Assembly: GCA_035947875.1 (NCBI GenBank)
Contig: DASZJQ010000194.1
Coordinates: 1 to 13,790 of the forward strand
Direction: 5' to 3'
DNA: 13,790 nt
Source of the DNA: Bog-473 sp035947875
GTDB lineage: Bacteria > Actinomycetota > Acidimicrobiia > Acidimicrobiales > RAAP-2
Position 1 is the stretch's first letter, and the number at the start of each line of letters is the position of its first letter. The notes under the pieces were generated by a model. That model made no database searches. It was not told where the DNA came from and saw nothing but the letters and a program-made list of their open reading frames with translations. This document shows, piece by piece, positions 1-6,220 of the stretch. The position numbers and the translations under genes are program-made.

Positions 1-111
1 AGGATCGGTCTCGTAGATGGCGGTGACCGCCTCCGACCAGATGTCCGCCTTCTTGGCCGCGATCTCGTGGCTGACCTGCTCGCGGCGTGCTCCGTACCTG
101 ATGGTGTCCAT
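1..111 (-). CDS. Acetoacetate decarboxylase family protein (N-terminal 37 residues, gene runs off left edge)
   Basis: Only the first 37 codons are in the window, read leftwards from an ATG at 111. An AAGGAGGG Shine-Dalgarno (complement of 114-121) sits two bases upstream of it, which makes the start convincing although the spacing is short. The fragment contains the segment SEAVTAIYETDP, which I recognise as the early part of actinobacterial acetoacetate-decarboxylase-like proteins, where it is normally followed by a VLPPPL segment that would lie outside this window. Members decarboxylate beta-keto acids through a Schiff-base lysine or are uncharacterised homologues, and the catalytic lysine is not visible here. 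The gene is divergent from the TetR gene at 180, and a 16-bp candidate operator lies in the 68-bp gap. The family call rests on a short segment, so it is moderate. Confidence 0.5.
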   Translation of the reverse strand, partial: MDTIRYGARREQVSHEIAAKKADIWSEAVTAIYETDP

Positions 112-122
112 GTGCCCTCCTT

Positions 123-138
123 CTGTAACACTGTTCCA
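123..138. promoter_or_regulatory. Candidate TetR operator, site A
   Basis: The sequence CTGTAACACTGTTCCA lies between the divergent decarboxylase-family and TetR genes, immediately upstream of the decarboxylase Shine-Dalgarno. Thirteen of its 16 bases recur at 3073-3088 in front of the SDR operon. The outer bases form an imperfect dyad (TGT...ACTGT...ACA). Position and recurrence fit a binding site for the adjacent TetR protein, which would control both itself and the decarboxylase. This is inferred from two sites only. Confidence 0.55.
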
Positions 139-165
139 CACAAGGGGACAGGTGTCGAGAGTCGC

Positions 166-171
166 TACGCT
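166..171 (+). promoter_or_regulatory. Possible -10 element for a leaderless tetR transcript
   Basis: TACGCT matches the TANNNT pattern of actinobacterial -10 elements. It ends eight bases before the GTG start of the TetR gene at 180, and no Shine-Dalgarno precedes that GTG. A transcript starting at or next to the GTG, with no leader, would fit. The -35 region is poor (GGGACA at 145-150, only 15 bases away). Low-confidence inference. Confidence 0.3.
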
Positions 172-179
172 CGCCCGGC

Positions 180-824
180 GTGACCTCCCTGAAGACTCCC
201 CCGGCCGGGTCCGAAGAGCCAACCGGGCAGCGTCTGGTGGCGGCCGCCCGGGAGTTGCTGCTGCGCGACGGCGTGTCCGGGGTCACCATGCGCAAGGTGG
301 CCACCATGGCCGGCGTCACCCCGACCTCGGTCTACTGGCATTTCGGGAGCCGGGAAGCCCTGCTGGACCAGGTGCTGACGGCGCTGATCGAGGAATTACC
401 CGAGCCCCGTGCCCGCGGTCGCTCCCCCCGCAAGCGGATGCTGGAGCTGGCCCGGGAGCTGCGAGCGCAGGTGGCCGCCACCCAACCGGTCCAGGCGCTG
501 GCGTTGGAGCTGGGGCGAGCGGCCGAGCTCTCCTTCCCGACCCAGGTGGCGCTGGCCCGCGAGGTGGCCGCGTCCGGATTGCGCGGCGACGACGCCGCCA
601 TGGTGGTGCGGGCCATTCTGTTCACCGTCGGTGGGTTCATCCTCTTGACCGACAATTTCGAGCAACGGGTGCCCGGGAGCGAAACCACGCAGGAGCTCTG
701 GCACAGCCTGGGCGGTGGTGCCGTCGACGCCGGGCTCCAGCGGGCGATGGAACAGGGCGTCGACACCGATGTGCTGTTTGCCTTCACGCTGGACAAACTG
801 CTCGACGGCCTGCTGCCGGACTGA
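180..824 (+). CDS. TetR/AcrR family transcriptional regulator
   Basis: A 214-residue protein with the usual TetR layout. The N-terminal helix-turn-helix lies at about residues 35-56 (VTMRKVATMAGVTPTSVYWHF), with the conserved tyrosine and phenylalanine of the recognition helix followed by GSREALLDQV. The rest is an all-alpha ligand-binding and dimerisation domain. The start is a GTG without a visible Shine-Dalgarno, and a TANNNT hexamer eight bases upstream suggests leaderless translation. It is divergent from the decarboxylase-family gene and convergent with the SDR-amidohydrolase operon. A shared candidate operator (123-138 and 3073-3088) suggests that it represses itself, the decarboxylase and that operon, probably released by a pathway intermediate or its CoA ester. 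The family call is secure; the targets and ligand are inferred. Confidence 0.9.
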   Translation: MTSLKTPPAGSEEPTGQRLVAAARELLLRDGVSGVTMRKVATMAGVTPTSVYWHFGSREALLDQVLTALIEELPEPRARGRSPRKRMLELARELRAQVAATQPVQALALELGRAAELSFPTQVALAREVAASGLRGDDAAMVVRAILFTVGGFILLTDNFEQRVPGSETTQELWHSLGGGAVDAGLQRAMEQGVDTDVLFAFTLDKLLDGLLPD

Positions 825-878
825 ACGACCCGGCACGACGACCCGGCGCGACGCGCCAGGCGCGGATGGCGAGACGGA

Positions 879-2126
879 CTACCAGGCCCGCAGCATCTGC
901 GTCCGGTCGAAGGCATTGCAGGTGGAGTCGGTCGGCCAGTCGTCCTGGGCCAGCGGCGTACTGACGTCGGCCACGGCGGGCCCGATGCGGTCGCCGACCG
1001 GACGAAGCTGCTCGAGATCGAAGCCGTAGAAGTCAGCCGCGGTGGACTCCACCATGGTCCGTACCTCGCCCACCGGTCGGTCGGCAAAGGCCACGCGCAG
1101 GGCCTCGGTGGTGTGAGGATAGGTGCCTTCCGAATGCGGATAGTCGGCCCCCCACATGATGTGCTCGATCCCGAGCTCGTTGCACAAAGGAGCCTCGCTC
1201 GGTCGGAGGAAGCTCGCTCCGATCCAGAAGTTGCGGGCGAAATATTCCGAGGGCTTCATCGACAGGTGCGCGGCCGCGGCGCCGAAATACCGGGCCTCGG
1301 CCGCTTCGGGCAGCGTCATGCGCCCGTAGAACCAGTCCAGCGTTTCGAGCCCGCGCGGCAACCACGCCACCCCCTGCTCGGTGACGGCGAAGCGCAGGGT
1401 GGGATGGCGCTCGAGCACCCCGGCGAAGATGAGATGCCAGACGGCACGGTGGCTGAACCATGGAATCTCGATCAGCATCATCGATCGAGCTGCTTCGTGC
1501 TCGCCGTAGTCGGGCAGGGCACTCCCGCCGTGAATGTTGATCGGCACGCCCAGGTCGGCACAGAGTTGCCACAGGGGCTCATAGTGCGGTTCCCACAGCG
1601 GGGGCAGATGCGAATTGGGGGGAATGGACGGCAACAGGATGCCGCCGAAAGGATGGAACTGTTCAACAGCCCACCGCACTTCGGCCAGCGCGTCCTCCAT
1701 GCGATTGGCGAAGACCTGTACCACGCCGGCCCGCCGGCCCGGCGTGGTGGCACAAAAATCGGCCAGCCAGCGGTTATGCGCTTGCACCCCGGCCCAGCGG
1801 GTCTCGTAGTCCTCCGGGGTCGGAGGAAGCGCCACCAGGTTGCCCTCGGCGAAGAAGGGCGGGACGGTATTGGGGAACAGCACCTCGGCGGCGATCCCGT
1901 CGGATTCGGTCTCGAACAGCCGGCGAGCGCTGTCCCAACTGCGGTACGCGATGGGAGCCAGGAGGTCGGCGAAGGGGTTCACGTACTCAGCCGCCCAGGC
2001 GTCGAAGTCATCGTGCCAGCGACTGGCCAGGTACGGCCGGTAGTCCTGAATGTCTCCCCCGGCGTGACCGTCGGACGAGATGATCGTGTAGCGGTCGGTG
2101 GTCGCGCTGGACCTGGTCATCGTCAT
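879..2126 (-). CDS. Amidohydrolase family metal-dependent hydrolase (Amidohydro_2 / ACMSD-like TIM barrel)
   Basis: About 415 residues, the usual length for the actinobacterial branch of the Amidohydro_2 family (PF04909). Visible motifs are the N-terminal strand ISSDGHAG, where an HxH metal site is replaced by DGH; INIHGGS in the middle; a histidine-rich segment FSHRAVWHLIFAGVLERHP; TEQGVAWLP; and WGADYPHSEG with the conserved C-terminal aspartate. Relatives hydrolyse C-C or C-N bonds or decarboxylate ring-cleavage products; the substrate cannot be read here. I chose the ATG at 2126 because AAGGAG lies five bases upstream, whereas the in-frame GTG at 2132 overlaps that Shine-Dalgarno. It is the second gene of an operon behind the SDR and probably translationally coupled to it. 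The product is probably cytoplasmic, as no signal peptide is seen. Confidence 0.87.
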   Translation of the reverse strand: MTMTRSSATTDRYTIISSDGHAGGDIQDYRPYLASRWHDDFDAWAAEYVNPFADLLAPIAYRSWDSARRLFETESDGIAAEVLFPNTVPPFFAEGNLVALPPTPEDYETRWAGVQAHNRWLADFCATTPGRRAGVVQVFANRMEDALAEVRWAVEQFHPFGGILLPSIPPNSHLPPLWEPHYEPLWQLCADLGVPINIHGGSALPDYGEHEAARSMMLIEIPWFSHRAVWHLIFAGVLERHPTLRFAVTEQGVAWLPRGLETLDWFYGRMTLPEAAEARYFGAAAAHLSMKPSEYFARNFWIGASFLRPSEAPLCNELGIEHIMWGADYPHSEGTYPHTTEALRVAFADRPVGEVRTMVESTAADFYGFDLEQLRPVGDRIGPAVADVSTPLAQDDWPTDSTCNAFDRTQMLRAW

Positions 2127-2139
2127 GGCCACTCCTTCA
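2127..2139 (-). promoter_or_regulatory. Stop codon / Shine-Dalgarno overlap coupling SDR to amidohydrolase
   Basis: On the minus strand the SDR stop codon TGA (2139-2137) runs directly into AAGGAG (2137-2132), followed by five bases and the ATG at 2126. A ribosome ending on the SDR gene is thus placed over the next start, which suggests translational coupling. It also selects ATG 2126 over GTG 2132. Confidence 0.75.
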
Positions 2140-3018
2140 GCTCAGTGCGGCTGGCGGAAGCCGGCCCTCGGCGATGGCATCGGCCCGTGCGTGCAACATG
2201 GCACCCGCCTCTTCGAGCCCGTGGCCGATGATGAAGTCGCCGGCCTTGACGCCGCGGACGACGAAGCGGCCCAACTCGAGGAGGTCCACCACGTCGACCG
2301 ATCGCCCGGCCGCTTCGAGCTGGGCCTTGAACTCGGCGAACGTCGTCCCGGGCGCCGGCGGACGCGGCTTGAGGCGGGCCAGTTCCGGTGGTCGGTTGCG
2401 TTGGGCGGTCCACAATCCCGTATCGAGCAGGCCACCCGAGGGATAGAAGACCGCCGCGCGCAGCTGCGTGCACGCCGCCGACAGCTGGTGGGCCAGGGCC
2501 TCGGTCAGGCAGGAGATGGCGGCCTTGCTGGAGGCGTAGACCGAGGCGTACGGAACGGGTGCGATGCCGCCGTCCATGCTCGAGGTGTTCACCACCACCC
2601 CGGGCAGCCCCGACTCGATCATGCGCGGCACGAAGGACAGCATGCCGTTGGCCACCCCGAAGACGTTCACGCTGAAACACCACGTCCAGTCGTTTGGCTC
2701 CTGCTCCCACGGCCTCCCGCCGCCGCCCGACGTCACGCCGGCATTGTTGAAGAGGAGATGACAGGCCCCCTCGGTGGCAAACACATCGTCCGCCAAGGCC
2801 TCGACGGAGGCTGCCGAGGACACGTCGGTGACCACGCCACGCACCTGGCCCAGAGGATGCAGCCCCTTGAGAGTGTCATCGAGCACCGACGCTTCCACGT
2901 CGGCGATGACGACGCGAACGCCCTCCTCGAGCAGGGCCTCGACGATCCCCCGCCCGATGCCGGCTGCCCCGCCGGTGACTACCGCCACCTTCCCGCTCAG
3001 GTCGTCCACGCTTGCCAC
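2137..3018 (-). CDS. SDR family NAD(P)-dependent oxidoreductase
   Basis: A 293-residue classical short-chain dehydrogenase. The cofactor motif TGGAAGIG is at 15-22, an aspartate at residue 40 after the second strand favours NAD(H), NNAG is at 91-94, the active-site serine is at about 147 in NTSSMDGG, and the YxxxK pair is Y161/K165. It is about 40 residues longer than a minimal SDR, the extra part being a C-terminal region with a proline-rich stretch (RPPELARLKPRPPAPG). It probably oxidises a secondary alcohol or reduces a ketone in the cytoplasm. It starts at a GTG (3018) with only a weak upstream purine run; GTG 3009 is an alternative. It is the first gene of the operon with the amidohydrolase, and a candidate TetR operator lies about 55 bases upstream. 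Substrate unknown. Confidence 0.92.
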   Translation of the reverse strand: MASVDDLSGKVAVVTGGAAGIGRGIVEALLEEGVRVVIADVEASVLDDTLKGLHPLGQVRGVVTDVSSAASVEALADDVFATEGACHLLFNNAGVTSGGGGRPWEQEPNDWTWCFSVNVFGVANGMLSFVPRMIESGLPGVVVNTSSMDGGIAPVPYASVYASSKAAISCLTEALAHQLSAACTQLRAAVFYPSGGLLDTGLWTAQRNRPPELARLKPRPPAPGTTFAEFKAQLEAAGRSVDVVDLLELGRFVVRGVKAGDFIIGHGLEEAGAMLHARADAIAEGRLPPAALS

Positions 3019-3072
3019 CCCCTGTCACGGCCCACGCCGCACGCGCGCCACCATACCCTCAGGCCACGTGTC

Positions 3073-3098
3073 CTGTTACACCGTTCTAGAAGTGTTAC
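3073..3098. promoter_or_regulatory. Candidate TetR operator, site B, upstream of the SDR operon
   Basis: CTGTTACACCGTTCTA at 3073-3088 matches site A (123-138) at 13 of 16 positions. It extends into a larger dyad: GTTACAC (3075-3081) and GTGTTAC (3092-3098) are inverted repeats with one mismatch, around the perfect palindrome TTCTAGAA (3084-3091). It lies 55-80 bases before the SDR start, where a promoter is expected. It probably binds the TetR encoded at 180-824. Confidence 0.6.
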
Positions 3099-3136
3099 CA
3101 CCCGGTCGATGAGCGGAGCGAGGACCCCGCCCAGGC

Positions 3137-3640
3137 TCAGGTGGTGGGCGTGGTGATCACGCCGGGGCACTCCTTCTGAGTGTAGGCATCGAGCACCTTC
3201 TCCGCCGAAGCCAGCTTCGGGCTGTTGGAGGCCGTGGTCACCGCGGATTGGTACTTGGCCTTGCTCTTTGAGTTCGCTATGAGGTTCTTGAGCGTGCCCT
3301 CGAAGGTGACGATGACACCGGCTGCGGACTTCACGTTGCTCGGGGCTCCGTCCAGCGCCGACACGACTGATTTCAACACACCCGATTCCGCATTGAAGAG
3401 CGACAGCAAAGCCTTTTGCGCCACTGCCCAATTCTGTGAGTTGATCGCCTTCGTCACCGACGGGCTCAGTGGCTTGCTCCCGGCCTTGATATCGGCCTTG
3501 TAGGCCGTGCAGAGGGCATTGGTGCGAAGCGTGGTCGACGCCTTCACGGCCTTCACGCTGCCGGACGCCGCAACGGCAGGCCCGAGGCCCAGCGCCACCG
3601 CGATGATGGCCACTCCAAGCCCTACCCCAGCTTTCTTCAT
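3137..3640 (-). CDS. Small secreted protein of unrecognised family, paralogue A
   Basis: From the ATG at 3640 this encodes 167 residues. Residues 1-24 form a signal peptide: a KK pair, a hydrophobic core and a likely cut after PAVA. I chose this start over the longer one at 3688 because the signal peptide begins here and GAGGTGG precedes it. The mature protein is lysine-, serine- and alanine-rich and probably helical. It has only two cysteines (C44, C158) that may form a disulfide once exported, and it ends in CPG followed by a threonine/proline tail (TTPTT). It is the downstream member of a tandem pair: by hand count 49 of 117 residues match the gene at 3807, with no gaps. Shared blocks are QKALLS, GAPSNVK, FE, and PKLASA-KVL-AY. 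I do not recognise the family. It is probably cell-envelope or extracellular; function unknown. Confidence 0.8.
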   Translation of the reverse strand: MKKAGVGLGVAIIAVALGLGPAVAASGSVKAVKASTTLRTNALCTAYKADIKAGSKPLSPSVTKAINSQNWAVAQKALLSLFNAESGVLKSVVSALDGAPSNVKSAAGVIVTFEGTLKNLIANSKSKAKYQSAVTTASNSPKLASAEKVLDAYTQKECPGVITTPTT

Positions 3641-3806
3641 CACCACCTCGTCCACCTTCCGAAATCTCTCCGTCGTGAATAGGTCCACCCGGCCTCAGTC
3701 TTACCGGGTCCGCTGGCCTTCCTCACCCGGGAACGGACGGGGCCAGGTCATGACGCGGTCAGGTGCTGCAACGCCACCTGAACCTTCCGGACCCCACCAT
3801 CGCCGG
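3641..3806 (-). promoter_or_regulatory. Spacer between the two secreted-protein genes, with possible promoter region of paralogue A
   Basis: This 166-base gap holds no gene. It contains the hairpin annotated at 3759-3781. Nearer paralogue A it also holds a short inverted repeat (ACCCGG 3687-3692 and CCGGGT 3704-3709, 11-base loop). The gap is long enough for paralogue A to have its own promoter, but I cannot point to clear -10 and -35 boxes. Confidence 0.25.
3759..3781 (-). terminator. Hairpin after paralogue B, possible terminator
   Basis: TCAGGTG (3759-3765) and CACCTGA (3775-3781) form a perfect seven-base-pair stem with a nine-base loop. Two further G-C pairs are possible if an A is bulged. 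It lies about 25 bases past the stop codon of the upstream secreted gene on the minus strand. There is no T-run, as is common in high-GC actinobacteria, so attenuation between the paralogues is as likely as full termination. Confidence 0.4.
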
Positions 3807-4334
3807 TCAGGTGGTCGGTGTCGTGGTCTTGGGAACCAGGCCGGGGCACAGCTTCGCGGCGTAGGCTGCGAGGACCTTCCCCGCCGACGCCAACTTCGGG
3901 TTCGTCGAGACAGCGGCCATCTGTGTGCCGAAATTTGTCAGGCTGGTCGACCGCTGGATCACGCCTTTGATGGAATTTTCGAACTGGACGAACGTTCCCA
4001 CCGCCGCCTTGACGTTGCTCGGCGCTCCACTCAGGACCGACTCCAGCTTGCTGTTCGTGACCGTCGCTGAGCTATACGTCGACAAGAGGGCCTTCTGAAT
4101 GGCGGGCCAATTTCCGGAGGCATAGGCCCTGGCCAGCGCGCTGCTCTGGGTGTTCGCCAAGGCCGACTGCTGGTTTTTGTAGTCCCGGCACAATGCGCTG
4201 CTACTCAAGCCCGACACGCCCGACACGCCCGACACGCCCGACACGCTGGCCGATGCTGGTGAAATGGCGGGTATCAAGGCCATTGCCATGCCGATTGCGG
4301 CCACCCCGATCCCAGCCTTTGCCCTGTTCAGCAT
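3807..4334 (-). CDS. Small secreted protein of unrecognised family, paralogue B with VSG repeat
   Basis: From the ATG at 4334 this encodes 175 residues. Residues 1-29 form a signal peptide (basic start, GIGVAAIGMAMAL core, likely cut after SASA). An earlier ATG at 4361 is in frame but has no Shine-Dalgarno, and 4334 aligns with the paralogue's start. Just after the signal comes (VSG)x4 at residues 31-42, encoded by four perfect nine-base repeats. The rest matches paralogue A without gaps from C49 to C163: the cysteines are 114 residues apart in both proteins. The tail is KTTTPTT. The domain is likely an alpha-helical, disulfide-linked extracellular domain. It is preceded by a promoter-sized gap with a TGTCACG direct repeat. 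Family and function are not recognised. Confidence 0.8.
   Translation of the reverse strand: MLNRAKAGIGVAAIGMAMALIPAISPASASVSGVSGVSGVSGLSSSALCRDYKNQQSALANTQSSALARAYASGNWPAIQKALLSTYSSATVTNSKLESVLSGAPSNVKAAVGTFVQFENSIKGVIQRSTSLTNFGTQMAAVSTNPKLASAGKVLAAYAAKLCPGLVPKTTTPTT
4210..4245 (-). repeat. Four perfect 9-bp tandem repeats coding Val-Ser-Gly
   Basis: CCCGACACG occurs four times in direct succession at 4210, 4219, 4228 and 4237, without mismatch. On the coding (minus) strand this reads as repeated VSG, placed directly after the predicted signal-peptide cut of the secreted protein. Copy number can change in steps of nine bases without disturbing the frame, so linker length is expected to vary between strains. 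Confidence 0.9.
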
Positions 4335-4468
4335 GACCGTCCCCACTTTCCCGACTCTCATTGTCACCGGGGTTTCCCGATGTGCCGACACAAGCTTACG
4401 ATCAGCTGAGTGAACCGTCCGTGATCCCAGTATTTTTCCAATAAGTGCTGGTAGGGGGCTGCAATGTC

Positions 4469-4486
4469 CGTGACAAGTTCGTGACA
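4469..4486. promoter_or_regulatory. Direct repeat of CGTGACA, 11-bp period, upstream of paralogue B
   Basis: CGTGACA occurs at 4469-4475 and 4480-4486, exactly one helical turn apart, about 135 bases upstream of the secreted-protein gene. Two copies on one face of the DNA are the pattern of a tandem-binding activator or response regulator. No protein can be assigned. The gap 4335-4583 also carries the promoter of paralogue B, but I see no convincing -10/-35 pair. Confidence 0.3.
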
Positions 4487-4583
4487 CCGTCGTCGCAGGC
4501 CAGAATCCGCTCGATCCACCCTCGGCCGGTCCGGATCGAACAGGCGCCTTGCAAGTGAATTCGCGAGGCCAGGTCCGCTCGCA

Positions 4584-6074
4584 CTAGACGCCTTCTTGAG
4601 CCAGGAGACGGCCCGACTTCACGGCCAGAACGAGCGCTTCGTAGTCGCGCTCGTTCTGGTCGGCGTAGGCCGAGGAAAAGTCGGCAATGGCTCGGTCGAA
4701 AGCGTCGCCCTTTCCCAGGTAGGTGGCCACGGCTATTCGATCGCCCCAGCGGGCGTGGGCGCGGGCCAGCGTCTGACCGCAAATTCGCGAGTAGAGCTCC
4801 GCCCCCGACACCAGCATGTCCTCGACCTCTGCGCTCCCCTTCCAATCGTGGAGCTGGCGCACGTAATAGTCGCGGATCGCTCCATCGAATCCCTTGATGC
4901 GTTGCCAGCCGAGGAATGCGTCGGTGGCTCCCTGCATGAGGCGCTGACCAGCCACGACACGTTGACCGTGATTGCTGTACTCGCTCGGGCGCGTGAAGGC
5001 CTCGAGGACCGACGGTTGCGCCTCTTTGACTTGGAGGATCAAAGGATCCGACTCGTCGCGGCCGATCAAGAGCAGGATGTGGCAACGGGTGCCGACGCTG
5101 CCGACCCCGACGACCTTACGGGCGGCATGGACGTAGCGGAACTCCTCCAGCGGGTGGTGCTCGACCCCTAGCGTGCGCCGGTACGAGGCGAGCAACTCCT
5201 TGATGAGCGTTTCGGTGTGATCCCACTCGGTGCCTGCCGGCACCAGATCCTCGATCGGCACGATGAGCGGGGGTTCGGAGACGAAGCGGAGTTCGTCATC
5301 GACTCGTCCGGTCCGCCGGGTCATGACCCTGACGCTGTCGCGAGTACGCGCCTTCGCCACCATCTTTTCGGCTTGCCGGGCTTCCTTCCTTCTCAACCGA
5401 CCCCGGCGAACCTCTGACATGAATTGGTCCAGGAGTTGTCCCACCTCCAGATGGTCGGACCACGCCTCGAGCGTGCCCATGGTGGCCGTCGCACGGATGC
5501 GCTCCCGATACGCCCTGACACCCGCCATGACGACGGCTCGTCGATCGACCCGTGAGAAGCCGCGGAAGCGACCCATGACCTCGAAGCTGGCGGCCAAGCG
5601 TTTGACATCCCACTCCCACGGACCGGGCAGCGTCTCATCGAAGTCGTTGATGTCAAAGATCATCCGCCGCTCCGGCGTGCCGAACACACCGAAGTTCGAG
5701 AGGTGGGCATCGCCGCAGAGCTGCACCGTCACACCCGATTGCGGCGTCGCGGCCAGATCGGACGCCATGATCAATCCGGCGCCGCGATAGAACGTGAAGG
5801 GCGAATCGAGCATCCGCCCATAGCGGATCGGGACCAGCTCCGGCACCCGGCTGACGGCCTGTTCCTCCAGGAGGGAAATCGGGTCAGGACGATGTCCGAC
5901 CGGCGGGAGGGTTCCGTGGCTGGACCTCGGGGCGCGATCGCGGGCCGACCTTCCCCGAGCCTCCCGCTCTTCGACGCTGAGGCGATCCCGCCTCCAGGCC
6001 GAGGCGAATGAACGCTCAGGCATGTGGCCCGCTCGGTCTCCGACAACGGGCGCCGGCGATCCAGTCGGTACCAC
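4584..6074 (-). CDS. DUF2252 domain-containing protein
   Basis: A 496-residue protein clearly of the DUF2252 family (PF10009) and of usual length. From the GTG start, diagnostic blocks are RSSHG (about 50-54), RPDP-LLEEQ (62-72), VPIRYGRM (81-88), FTFYRGA (93-99), QLCGDAHLSNFG (118-129) and DINDFDETLPGPWEWD (141-156). The GDAHLSN and DxNDFDE segments resemble the catalytic and metal-binding loops of aminoglycoside-phosphotransferase-like kinases, so a phosphotransferase activity is plausible but unproven. It is probably cytoplasmic, as no signal or membrane helices are seen. GTG 6074 gives the longest form; ATG 6023 (MPERSF) is an alternative, and neither has a strong Shine-Dalgarno. It is upstream of and codirectional with the secreted pair, but 249 bases separate them, so it is probably a separate transcript. 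It is divergent from the next TetR gene. Confidence 0.88.
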   Translation of the reverse strand: MVPTGSPAPVVGDRAGHMPERSFASAWRRDRLSVEEREARGRSARDRAPRSSHGTLPPVGHRPDPISLLEEQAVSRVPELVPIRYGRMLDSPFTFYRGAGLIMASDLAATPQSGVTVQLCGDAHLSNFGVFGTPERRMIFDINDFDETLPGPWEWDVKRLAASFEVMGRFRGFSRVDRRAVVMAGVRAYRERIRATATMGTLEAWSDHLEVGQLLDQFMSEVRRGRLRRKEARQAEKMVAKARTRDSVRVMTRRTGRVDDELRFVSEPPLIVPIEDLVPAGTEWDHTETLIKELLASYRRTLGVEHHPLEEFRYVHAARKVVGVGSVGTRCHILLLIGRDESDPLILQVKEAQPSVLEAFTRPSEYSNHGQRVVAGQRLMQGATDAFLGWQRIKGFDGAIRDYYVRQLHDWKGSAEVEDMLVSGAELYSRICGQTLARAHARWGDRIAVATYLGKGDAFDRAIADFSSAYADQNERDYEALVLAVKSGRLLAQEGV

Positions 6075-6210
6075 CAGTTCCGCGTCTCTCCGTGTGAGCC
6101 ACCCCAGCCCCCTGCCTAACCCAACCGATGGTACTCCTCTGGAATTGTGGCGTCGGCGGTGATAGTCACTCCTGTTGGCACAGCCTGTTCAGCGGTTGGC
6201 CGACTCGCAC

Positions 6211-6216
6211 AAGGAG
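6211..6216 (+). promoter_or_regulatory. Shine-Dalgarno fixing the TetR start at 6221
   Basis: AAGGAG lies four bases before ATG 6221. This start gives a normal-length TetR protein beginning MSQQRQPG; the longer reading from 6128 adds a tryptophan/cysteine-rich stretch foreign to the family. The 146-base divergent gap upstream (6075-6220) should hold promoters for both this gene and the DUF2252 gene; only a small dyad GTGA-TAG-TCAC (6159-6169) stands out there. Confidence 0.8.
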
Positions 6217-6220
6217 CCTC

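Noticed and set aside
845..857. GGCGC-GAC-GCGCC stem between the convergent TetR and amidohydrolase genes.
   Set aside because: Only five pairs in a very GC-rich stretch and no T-run; too weak to call a terminator.
1113..2231. Long plus-strand open frame opposite the amidohydrolase.
   Set aside because: Shadow frame without domain signature; the minus strand has the conserved motifs and a good start.
3147..3163. GGCGTG-GTGAT-CACGCC hairpin at the end of secreted paralogue A.
   Set aside because: It lies inside the coding sequence for the C-terminal residues, so codon choice explains it equally well.
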